Program-made: the position numbers and the translations under genes
Part shown: piece by piece, positions 1-10,700 of the stretch
Layout of the letters: each line of letters starts with the position of its first letter
Position numbering within the stretch: position 1 is the first letter of the stretch
NCBI GenBank assembly: GCA_964036155.1
Contig: OZ038423.1
Coordinates: 33,867,249-33,931,248, forward strand
Reading direction: 5' to 3'
DNA: 64,000 nucleotides
Source of the DNA: Diploscapter coronatus
Lineage: Eukaryota > Nematoda > Chromadorea > Rhabditida > Rhabditidae
Notes under the pieces: generated by a model
What the model was told of the DNA's origin: nothing
Database searches by the model: none
What the model saw: the letters and a program-made list of their open reading frames with translations, nothing else

Positions 1-147
1 TTGTTTCATTCAATCATGGCGTCATCATATTTCCGATGTTTTGGCATTTTCCTCGCTTGTCATTGATAAACTTGCCACTTTCAGAGCACTCGCGTACTTC
101 GCCTGGATATTCATCACTCAAATAATTACGAAATTCTAAAAATCATA

Positions 148-1656
148 ATGGACTTTCTGTCGACCGGTATCTTGGATGTGCAGTCCTGTAGTAAGCAAGC
201 GGTAAGTTCAAGGAGGACTTCCTTCGCGATCAACAAATCCGTATTTTCAGTTGAAGAACGTTGCTGATATCTATCAAATTCGCCCTCTCCAAGAAGCTCT
301 TCAACCAGAACTCCAGGATCTTCCTCGTCCTCAGCCTCAGAAACCCGTAATGCCTCTGCTCCAGAATCTCAATCCTCAGCTACCAATTATGCCATTCAGC
401 ATTGCCCCTCTCCTCTTCAACCCACAATATTTGCAGGTATTAAACAGTCGTCGAATATTGAAGTGATATATATATATCACATTTCAGATCCTGGCACAGC
501 AAATTACACAGATGAATCTGCTGAATACCCCAGAAAATAGTGAAGCAGTCTGTAAAATGAAGCGAGACAAAGAGATGAAGAAATCTGCCTCGTTGGATTG
601 CGACGATTCGGCCCCGTTCGATAACATGGGCGATGTCATTATTCCCAGCAATGACAAAGAAGGTCAGCCATCGAAAATAGAACTAGTCACTGATTCAATA
701 AGTTCCAGGATGGTGCCGCAACAAAAAATACATCGAGAAGACGGAGAACGGATTCATGTGCACAGTGTGCAGGAAGATCTATGGAAGATACAATTCTGTC
801 TCCTACCACGTCACCATCTACCACAGGAATCCTCCAATTAGATGTGACCTGCCAGGATGTCAATTCACGACTCGTGAAGCCAGATACATCCACTTCCACA
901 AGTACTATCGCCATGGAATTCCTCTGCCTCAAAGTATCGATCAAGGTATGCCAGTTCAGCATCGAATTAATCAGTGATGTTTATTGTTTAGGAACTCGCC
1001 GATGCCCACACTGTCGTCACGTTTCCAAATCGCCTGCGATGCTCGATAAACACATCAAGAGACATCAGCTCAATTTGTGAGTTGTTTTTTCACTTATTTT
1101 CTGCTCTAAATTCGTGTTGTGTTTCGAAAAAAAAAAAGTATCCTGTTTATTGGTGAGGAAAGAGTATATTCATGACCAGAGAGAAGAGCAGGCAGACGGT
1201 CTTGTGACTGCCGGCGGCCATTTGGAGCAATCGCTGATAGACTCGCTTACCAAGAATGATAACGGCCAATTGGCTAGAGGCTCAGCGAAAAATACTTATT
1301 TGCTCATCGAGAGTGAAAGTTTTCAATGCAAAAATTCGACTCTAGCTCGAGAAAAATCGAGGACCAATTTGTCATGTGAATGAACGATGAAGTTTGAAAT
1401 TGAAATTCGAAATTGCAGAGGCAGCTCTGTCGATTCGCCATCAACATCCGATCATATCATTGTGGATGAGGAGTTCGAGGTAAGATTGAAAAATAGAGAT
1501 GTTTGCATCCCTTCAAACAGAAGTATGAATTCTGAAAAATCTTTTTCATTTTAGCAACGCGACCGAACATTCTCGCAATCAAACAACTCCGAACTCATGG
1601 AAGAAGACGAAATTGCCGAAGAAGAGGAAGTCAAGTTGAGGTCCAACACTCTGTAA
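148..1656 (+). CDS. Three-finger C2H2 zinc-finger protein (7 exons, about 299 aa)
   Basis: Seen: exons 148-201, 251-436, 488-662, 709-945, 992-1076, 1419-1479 and 1555-1656 join in phase with GT-AG introns and end in TAA. The N-terminal half is Pro/Leu/Gln-rich without a recognised domain. Three fingers follow near residues 150-235: C-x2-C-x12-H-x4-H, C-x4-C-x12-H-x4-H and C-x2-C-x12-H-x3-H. The tail is acidic (MEEDEIAEEEE). A TTTCAG lies about 60 nt before the ATG and could be a trans-splice acceptor. Known: closely packed C2H2 fingers usually bind DNA in the nucleus. Inference: transcription factor; the finger block resembles nematode neuronal-fate zinc-finger proteins, but I do not assign a symbol. 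Odd: the donor at 1077 overlaps an in-frame TGA at 1078-1080, so an unspliced transcript would stop just after finger 3 and lack the acidic tail. Confidence 0.85.
1077..1418 (+). other. Long last-but-one intron containing an 89-codon open frame
   Basis: This intron of the zinc-finger gene begins GTGAGT and ends TTGCAG. It holds an open frame at 1114-1383 with fairly protein-like composition, but there is no pyrimidine-rich acceptor in front of it, only a run of A. I treat it as intronic. An alternative or retained exon cannot be excluded from sequence alone. Confidence 0.4.
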
Positions 1657-2728
1657 CGAATAACTGTTTACCGCCATCAAAACTAGCCTCGCTGAATCGC
1701 CACACACCTTCTCATATCTAATTATTCTAATGATTGCCTAAAGTTTTACTTAGGTCAGAATATAATACTTAGGCATTTTGTTGCGATTATTCCAGTTATC
1801 ATTTTCCGTGTAAAAAATTTTGGCTGTAAATACTTTTATGGAATAACATCAAGTTGATTGTATCTTTTTTCTCTGATTAATCTCCCCCATTATAATTAGA
1901 TAGCGCTCTTTCATATTCGATGATCTTTATATTTGGACCTTGTCTCGTTTGTGAACTTGCAAAATCTCGCATCGTTGTAAGTTGTAATTTGTTATTCTCA
2001 TCATTGCTTCAAACACATTCCTGATTGTATGAAGAAGATAGTTCTAAGTTTGGCTGTTCGCCATGTTTTTTGCATTCATTTCATCACTCATTATTCATTA
2101 TTCGATTATTCAACTGTTTGTAAATTTGGATTGTTATTTTTCATTTTCTATCTTATATTGTTTGTACTTATTATTCCATTACTTGTTGCCTCCGCATCTC
2201 TTCTCGTTTCTAGAGAAAGCTTTGTTTCCACGTATTTTCCTTTCTTTATCAATCATTTTATCAGCAATAGGACTAGAAGAAAAATAAAGATTTGTCAAGT
2301 GATTCGGCTTGAAACCTATTATCTTGCAGCAGTGAAAACAGAAACTTCGTAAAATATAAAACTCGCAATGCACGAAAAAACCTACGAAAAATTAAACAAA
2401 AAAATCCCGATTTTTCTTTATTCAAAAGCGAGGAAATGACGAGTTTATTTTCGAATGATCCACTTGGGATTTTCAAGCTCCGTTTTTTTCCGATCGATTT
2501 TCAACTTTTTCTGTTTTCTTGAAGTATTTTGCATAGAGCAGCGTGGTTTCGCGCAGATTCGCAGCTCACACCCGATCTATTTATCTGTTTGCGCAGCGCT
2601 TCTCACTTTTTATCTCCTCTCTGCACGGCGGTATATCGGCATCCCGCGTACTGTCCATCCACTTCATCCACTCTGCCTCTTCCCGTGGTCATCCAGCTTT
2701 TCTTCTTTTTCCTAACAATGCTCAATCG
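1657..2728. other. Intergenic: 3' UTR of zinc-finger gene and upstream region of the EGF gene
   Basis: The stretch is AT-rich with frequent stops. Open frames at 2029-2352 and 2455-2860 are hydrophobic translations of T-rich DNA and have no splice context or recognisable motif. I see no RNA gene or repeat here. The last 200 bases before the next ATG are CT-rich. Confidence 0.5.
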
Positions 2729-5700
2729 ATGTTCCTCGTTCTCTTTTACGCAGCTTTATTGATTCATTTCTGCACAACTCATGCACAACCTCAGAAATTT
2801 CTGTCTCAAGGCAAGTTGAATTTTTATTTTTTGCGGAAAATCGATTATTTTAGCTCTTAACCTCTGCCCACTTCCCTTGATCAAAAATGGCCATGTGATC
2901 GAGGTTCGTTCCGTCCCTTCACTCGGCCCCTGGCAACACAACACGACCCTCTCGTTCGCCTGCAATCGACCTTATTCGAATCAATTGCAGCAGTCTGTAT
3001 GCTTTCATGGCAAATGGGAGCCAGAGCCGGAATGCAGAGGTAGGGCATTTTTCTCTACCTATCAATGTTCTTTATAAACACATGATTTTACCAGCGTCTG
3101 GCGCACGCTTCGTAATAAGAATCTTGTAAAGTAGTCAAATTTTGTCTTCTGTGATTTCTTTCATTTGCCAAAAAAATCCCGAAACTACTAAAATTGTAGG
3201 ATCAAGTTAGAAAGGTAGATTTTGCATCGACTGATTTTAGAAATGTTCTGTCCTGCTCCAGAAAGTGCTTTCCATCGAAATGCTATGCTCAAAACAGACA
3301 TCAATTCTTCCATGTCTGTTTCGTTCCTTGCTCGTCTGGATTATTCCGCCCCTCCACAGGTCTATCCGGTTGAGCCATTTCGACTGTGTGATTTCAATGA
3401 ACAAAGCGCTTTGCAGTGGATCGATTACAATTTTGGATTTTCCGGTAAAAATGATCGTTTTTAAACTTCTTATTTTTCGATCTATTCAACGTTTGAATTT
3501 TTCTAGGCGTAGTCTGTTTTTCATTCCACATGCTAAATGGAAAATTCAAGAAGTCATTCTATTATCAAGGGGAATTTGGCACATTCATTTGTGCGAATGG
3601 CTGCCGTGTACAGGGACAGACAATGTGCATAGATGGAAAGTTTAGAGGCGAAGTTCATTGCAGCTGTGGTAAGTATCCAGAATTTTCACCACATCAGAAG
3701 ATGATGATCATATGCTTTTCTAAAAAAATCCACTTTCAATTTTCATTCTGAACTTACAGAGCCCTGTGATCCTCCAATTGTTACTCCGACTATCAATTGC
3801 GATAATTGTTTGCATGGATTCAAGACACAGTGGCAAGACGGATCTCAACATTGCGAGTGCGAACCCGGATATGTTATGGTTGGGGAGAATACCTGCATTG
3901 TAGGTGAATTCATTCATTGCATTGAACCATGGCACTGAACATTCTTAAGAATTGTTGAAACTTCTCCTGAGTCTCAAAATTCAGGACCAATGCGTTGTGA
4001 ATAACCCTTGTCAAAATGGACGGTGCTTCAGAAATGCGAGTCAGTTCTGTCAGTGTGAGCAGGGATGGACAGTTATTGGACTATTCTTTCATTTTCGTGA
4101 TGAACTCCACATTTCAGGCGATTTCTGCGAGAAACCATTATCTCGCTGCACGCCATCAACCTGCAGTGGAAATGGAAAATGCGTTGAGTCTCATCCAGGC
4201 GAAACAGTCTGCATCTGTAACGATTCCTTTCGAGGGAGGAATTGCGAAGTGGCTGTGAATTACTGCGATTTCGAGCCTTGTCTGTATAATGGAACTTGTA
4301 CATCGGAAAGTGGGGGATATCGATGCAGCTGCAGGCCTGGTGTGTCATTTGTAAAAAAAATTCTAAAATAAAGACAAGTTTTTTATTATTTTTAAATTGC
4401 ACAAGTCGAAGAACTCTAAAATCCATCAGAAAATTTGTCACCTCGTGAATTGCTCTGTGGAAAGATCGCATTAGAATACTTTTCTTAAAAATGCAGGATT
4501 TACCGGAAAGGTTTGCGAGACTCGACTGATGGAGCACTGTTATTGCCTGAACGGAGGCAGAGTGAACAACACTTGGCCTGAATGCTCATGTCAATGCCTT
4601 TCCTTGTACACAGGGAAAAATTGCGAGAGAATGGTCTGTTTTCATCTTCATTGAGTTGTTTAAAATCAGTCATTCAGATAACCTGCGCAGATATGGCTCA
4701 AGACTGTCAGCACAATGCAACTTGCGTCGACGTTGAAACAGGGCCGTTTTGCAATTGCACAGGAACTGAATTCACAGGAAAATTCTGCGAAACTGGTAAG
4801 GATTAAACTACGCTCTTATTAGGTTTCAATGATTTTTAATTCAGAACTGTTCCATTCCTTCAACATTTTCTTCAATGGAGAACCACAAAATCAGATGATC
4901 GTCTCTCGAAACTTCTCTTCCTACCTTACCAGGTAAGTTTGAAGAAATTTGCGAATTATTCGACGAAATTACAGGAACATGACAGTTTGTCTGTTTCTAA
5001 TGGACATTGCGGCAGATCCTACATCTTCATTCGCTCCTTTCATGGCTCTGCAAGATCAAATGTATGGGCCTGCTCAGACTTGGTTGCAACTCGCTCAAAA
5101 CAGCATAAGAAGCGAGGAGAACGCGATTGCATCAGATTACATTATTTATTGTGCTCTCTTGACTTCTCATTCTATTTCGGACGAGTTGCAAATTGCATTG
5201 TAACTAAGTCTGAACGCACTCTAAGGAAATTTATCATATTTTTGAAAAATTGCACCCCAAAATATTGAATAAAAGTGGGGAATGCCACAAAAGACATTTC
5301 TTGATTCCTTTCTTTCATCAAGCATTTTCACCACATACAGGCATACAGTCTGAAAATTCAATCTATTCGATCTTTACAACATTCAATATTTGGACTACAT
5401 TTTAGCCTAAAACTAGTAGACAAGGCAATCACGAAAAACCACCACCTCACCACGTCTTTTTTACGAAGAAACTCCAAGCCCCGCCCCCTACTTTTTTCTC
5501 TTCCCTCTTGTGTCTAAAGACGTGGTGAGGTGGTGGTTTTTCGTAATTGCCGTAGACAAGAAAAAAGCTTATGCTTGAATAATAATTTCCTTTCGGGATG
5601 AAGTGCAACAATTTCATATTTTGAGCTATAGATGTTATAGGCAAAAAGTGGATCATCCCGTGTTTATTTTCAGACAGACGATTCTATTTTCGTCGCAGCG

Positions 5701-6445
5701 TGTGGATTACGTCACAAACGAGCAGAAAATCGAGCTCAAGGACTGGAACATTTCAACCAGGGATTGGCATAGTGTAAGACTCGAAATAGTTGAGTGAAAA
5801 AAGAAGAAAAATTCACTGGATTATCAGTTTCTCTAGCACCAAAAAGACATCTTTAGTTTTGGATAAAAATTGCAGAAGGTGAGTTAAATTTGAAAACAAT
5901 GATTTCAGCTCTGTATAAAGACTCCTCCATCTCTGACAGAGAAATGGCAAGTCTACTTAGATGGAGATGAAAGACCCGACATGGCGTTTCTTGGCACTAA
6001 TTTTACGGCAAATCTTTTCAAAGTTCTTGACAATGCAATATTGGATTTCCAGTTTCGAGACCAAACGGCAACTTTGGAATTGGCACCTGCTTCTGACGCT
6101 CGAATATTTCATGGATATATTAGTCTTGCACAGGTCGGTCGTTTTTTTTATTTATATAAATTACTCAACATTCTTCTGTAACACTATTTTTATACGTTAT
6201 TTCTCATCATCTCTAAAATTCTCCAAATTCATTAATTCTAGATATTCGATTATTCTCTGCCTGAATCTAGAATCGCTAGTTCTTCTTCCCTATGCGGTCT
6301 AAATGGCACAGATCTGAATCCTTTCATTTCGTGGGATAAAAGCTTCACGAAAGTTTCACCTGCAAATCCTGGTGCAAAGCAAGAGCAACCCGGAATTTGT
6401 AATAATTTGCAACTACTTTTGACAATTGGTCAGGGACAAAGCTGA
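2729..6445 (+). CDS. Secreted sushi / EGF / pentraxin-domain protein (SVEP1-like architecture)
   Basis: Seen: exons 2729-2810, 2854-3039, 3241-3444, 3507-3668, 3760-3899, 3985-4339, 4497-4633, 4678-4795, 4845-4932, 4975-5199, 5674-5773, 5909-6133 and 6242-6445 are phase-consistent and give about 741 aa. A signal peptide (MFLVLFYAALLIHFCTTHA) precedes a sushi-like module ending GKWEPEPEC and Cys-rich linkers. Five EGF modules follow (roughly residues 255-470), several with the CxC-x2-G closing pattern. The C-terminal 260 residues contain DWHSLCIKT, WQVYLDGDE and NPFISWDKS, matching pentraxin landmarks. Known: this module order occurs in SVEP1-type extracellular adhesion proteins. Inference: matrix or cell-surface protein. 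Odd: the first intron is GC-AG (AAG then GCAAGT); one expected intron at 4073-4117 lacks a GT donor and is left in frame here; a TAA at 5201 followed by AATAAA near 5266 could end a shorter isoform inside intron 11. Confidence 0.85.
5416..5560. mobile_element. MITE, Mutator-like, with 9-bp target duplication
   Basis: Two 36-nt arms (5425-5460 and 5516-5551) are inverted copies with one mismatch; each reads GGCAATYACGAAAAACCACC at its outer end. The element is 127 bp and is bracketed by GTAGACAAG at 5416-5424 and 5552-5560, a perfect 9-bp direct duplication. It contains no coding sequence. It sits in intron 11 of the sushi/EGF gene. Known: 9-bp duplications are typical of Mutator-like transposons. 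Confidence 0.85.
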
Positions 6446-7795
6446 TTTGACAATGGTAATCTATCGTCACTGAAGGAATACATTGTTCATAGCAGCTTGC
6501 TTATAAGTCTTTGAAATTTGTTCATAACTAAACTCTTCTGCTAAATTTCAATCAATTCAAATTCAAACACGGTAATATAAGTTTCACGAAACCCAAAAAT
6601 AAATACTCGACGAAACGTTTCCTGATTCTTCCAAAAATTCTCATTCTTGCTCAAACTTTTTCTGTACATATTGTCAATAATAATAAATAAAATAGTATTG
6701 TCTGCATTCAAATATAGTATGGTGAGTATGCGTGTGTGTGTCTGTAAATAGCCGTTTCTTGCGATGTTTAGGCAAGGGTCATTCCTACTTGCATGTAGCT
6801 GTCCAGCTTTTTGGACGAGCACGTTTGTTTTGCGCTTTCACTCGTCTTGCCTCTCTGGCCTCCCTGCCAGGCCTCTATCTTTATTCATTTCATTCACTGC
6901 AATTGCAACAGTTCAATAGTTTCTTTTTCTTCTTGATTTGTTTGTTTTGGAATTGTAAGCACGCGATGCGCAATGCATGGGGCATTCCGATGTTTCGATG
7001 TCTCTCCAAGAGAAGCCTCAAGGCTTCCAAACATCCAACCGAGTTTGGAAGGCATTCAGAGTTCGCCCTGCTTGCAAATGCCCACAACATTCATTTTCAG
7101 CCGAGACGCGACGACACGCTGTTTATGATTCGATGCATTTTTACTTACACTATTGCATTTATTATTTCGTATTTTATCTTTCGAACTGTTCTACCGTAAA
7201 TATAAATTCGAAACTAATGCGGATTTTCCTTTGCTATTTCTCACTGCACCTTTTTCCTATCTCTAACGACTGTATTCATCAAATTACATTTATAGCAAGT
7301 TGAAAAGCTGATCCTCACTTTCATAGCCATTTTTATCAATATTTTTCTCTACTTTCTAACTAATCTCTTTCCACAATAATGATTTCACACAACTTTAACT
7401 TCGACTTCCAATTGAAATAACAAAAAACATTACACAACTTTCTTGCATCCAACTATTTTGTTAATATCCTCGAACGCATTTTGGCTTATGAGGATTTCTC
7501 GCTTTATTCAAATTCTCCCTTTCCCTCTTGGACATTCACTGTTCATTCATTATCCGACAATCTGATTGTCTCTCTGTTTGACTTTTTTCCCTCCTTCTGC
7601 CTCACTCCCTCATTCCAGTCCTGATGGCCTATCTTCATTTCATCTGTTCCTCTGCATTTGGAACTGTTTCGGTATTACAAGCCGACATTCTGCATAATTC
7701 CAATTCACTTTCTAATTCTCCTTTTCTCTGTCCGTTTTCTTGATTCTAATTCCAATTCAGCCAGTATTCCACCTGTGACGGGCCTCTCATGTGTA
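6446..7795. other. Intergenic, with an unsupported 155-codon open frame
   Basis: The open frame at 6732-7199 has no signal peptide, domain or splice context. A short hairpin lies near 7025-7060 (arms GCTTCCAAAC and GTTTGGAAGGC). The final 300 bases are CT-rich and lead to a CAATTCAG acceptor at about 7760, some 35 nt before the next start codon, which could be a trans-splice site. Confidence 0.45.
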
Positions 7796-10700
7796 ATGCA
7801 AAACTCATTCCATCTACTCATCGTTCTCTTCGTTCTTGCTAAACACGCAGCAACTACGGTAGGTGTTTTTTTGCAATCTCACAGAAGAACTTGTCACTTT
7901 GTAAACGATTTTCAACATTTATGGAGAAAGTCTTTTGAAACTTCAAGAATTCAAGCTGATCTTCACCGAAATCTGAAAAGTAGGAAAATTGATGAAATTG
8001 AGAATGTGATGGGCCAATGTGCGGCGTATTTGGAATGCAGAAACGAACTGATGGAGGAACACTGGAGGTGCAGTGCAGATGCCAGGGGCACGACTGACAA
8101 AGTCTGCGGCATCGAGGCTGTTCAAATGTGAGTGATTTTAAAATAGTACCTGAAAAATAGTTTCAATAAAACAGACGGCCATTTCAAATTCGCAATTCTG
8201 TTTACAAAGGAAGCTAAATTCCAGTTTTGAATTGTTTAGGGAAATCTGAATATGCGAAAAAACTGCTTTGAAAATATCCATATTTGCCTAAATGAGTAAA
8301 TATTGAAATATACAAACGAACATCTGCAGAGAAATGAAGGTCGCGAATTACAAGAAGGAAATGCTCTATGTTGGATGCATCGCTAGAGAAGCGGAGAGGT
8401 ACTTCATGCAATTCAGGGATAAGCTTAAGAGTATGGTAAGTCCCGAAACAGTGTTTATGTTTATCCTCATTATCTTTCGTAAAGTATAATAATTTACGCA
8501 GTCCCTAATAGTGATGAATTTCAAATTGCATATTGCACACTATCTAAAAATCACTTTTATTCAATATCAGATCGAAGAGAACGATGCAGAATGCAGCGAA
8601 GAGAAAATAAAGAGAGAGCAGCAGAGTTTGGAAGGCCGGACCTGTTGGAGTCAGATGCTTTTCAAGACACAGACTTGCTTCCGAATGGCTAAATGTTGTC
8701 CTGTTGCTTCGATGTGAGACTCTTTCATCGTAGTCTCATAACTTTATCCTCTCAATGCAATTCATTCTTAACTTGATGGTTTATTCTCAAATATTTCTAC
8801 ATTAGATGCGATCTTGAATTGATGTCGACATCTCTTGGCAACACGCTCAAGAGTCTGAAGCAGAAGACAACTCGATTGGTGGATGCCTGTGAACACCGAA
8901 TGAAATGGCTAATCGAGCATCGCAGCATGGAAGAGTAGGCCAAATTTTGCCTTTTATATATAATTTCATTTTTATTTATAATATCGTAACATTCTTCTCT
9001 AGAATTTCTTTTATTATTAGGTGAAAGTATCATATCATTCTGTCTCATGAATTTTGTAAATTTTATTTTCAGCTCTGAAAAGAATTTCGCAAATCAAGTG
9101 ATCCAAGCTGCCGAAGAGCTCAAGAGAACTTCGCTGCGTTTCAATCTTGATAATGTCAACTTCATCCAATTTAAATCTAAGAAATGGATTTTCAGATTTC
9201 GGGCACAATGAACTCCAGATCTCCGAAGAATAGGAAAAAGAAGCTTTATTTGAATGTGTCCGAGAAAGATTCTCCTTTCGGGCCATTTCAGGCGGTATGA
9301 ATATTTTCAATCACTACAAAGAAAAAACTTATTAAACTCGATAAGTTCCAATTCAGAGATCGAGTAAAACGTTGCTAATCGACTCTCAAAACCCTCTTCA
9401 ATACGGAATTCGGAAAAGTCTACAAGTCATTTTCATTTTTCCTTCCAAAATTTTCATTTAGAATTACCTCAAGCAAGACAAAAACCAATTTTACGACAGA
9501 AGTTTATCCCGCTGCAATTGTCCCCAGTTACTGCTGTTCATTATTTGGGTTTGTTAGATTCAGAGTGTCAAAATGGAAAAAAAAGCTTCAGATGACCTTC
9601 TTGGTACAAAAGATCAGCCCACTCAGAACACTGACGGTAAAATTCTTTATGTTTCTACGACAACTCGAAAATAGCATTACTTATTCAACGAGACTTGTAA
9701 ATAACAAGATAGATTCCCATTTGGTCAAATCTACTCTACCTTTTCAATGGTCTTCAAGTCTTTTATTTCGTATTCTCGAATAGCTTCAATTTCTGGTTTC
9801 TTCAAATTTCAGCTCCCTATTCGTCATCTCTGAACCCGACCATCCTGGCCTATGCCCTTTCTCCGCCCCAATTTCCCCCGACAGTCGATCGCATGGACAT
9901 TGTACCGAATGTCGTCGCCCACAGTGAAAATGCCGAACAGGCACTCAAAAATAGACAACGTGAACCATTGCCGGTGAGTTTCCAGAACATACTTCCGAAA
10001 TTAGAGGCAGGTGCCGAATTAAAAATTTGAAAATGTTTTGAGAACTACATGAAATCTTGAATGAGTATTGTTTGATGTTTCAAAATAGTTGCGATCCCTC
10101 ATGAAGATCAAGTTTTTCTACTAAAAGTCTATGCAAATATAACGCATATTGAACTATGTTTGTCGGAATTCTTGTGAACCGAATCGCATTCTGCCATTTG
10201 CATTTCTTGACGAATTTAAGTGCAAAAATGGATAAACAATATTGCCAGGTCAAAAATAGATAGATAAAGCTTCAGCTCTCTCCTGACAGTCAGTTCGACA
10301 TTGCCGTACCAATTGAGAATCGAAAATTGCTGCGAAGTGAACGACTTCGGCTGAGGAAACGCCCGAAGAATATGAAGCGGATTCTGATTGTAAAACAGAC
10401 GAGGGGATTGCCTATCCGGGCGGGATGGAAGTCGGTTGAAAGCAAGAAGGGCAGACTTATGGTCGGGGACATCACTAAGGCTATCGAGGATGAGAAATCT
10501 GATGGTGAGTATTTTCGGAAATAAATAGTGTGAAGATCACCCTTGAAATTCTTGACCATTTGAAAGAAGCCAGATTTGACTTGAATTATAAGGAAGAAAA
10601 ACCATTTTGATAATTTGAAGAGCAAGTCTCTGTTAAAAAGAAATTTAGATTCCCTTATCACACTTGCTCTCCACCCTATTCACTCCTACATAAGCATTCC

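Noticed and set aside
512..977. Two overlapping open frames in the zinc-finger gene that look like a frameshift
   Set aside because: A 46-nt GT-AG intron at 663-708 joins the two frames in phase and restores the start of the first finger, so no frameshift is needed.
2029..2352. Hydrophobic 107-codon open frame after the zinc-finger gene
   Set aside because: Translation of T-rich DNA gives apparent membrane helices; overlapping frames on both strands are equally open.
6732..7199. 155-codon open frame upstream of the 12-Cys gene
   Set aside because: No signal peptide, domain, splice context or start-site support; composition varies abruptly along it. Judged a chance frame.
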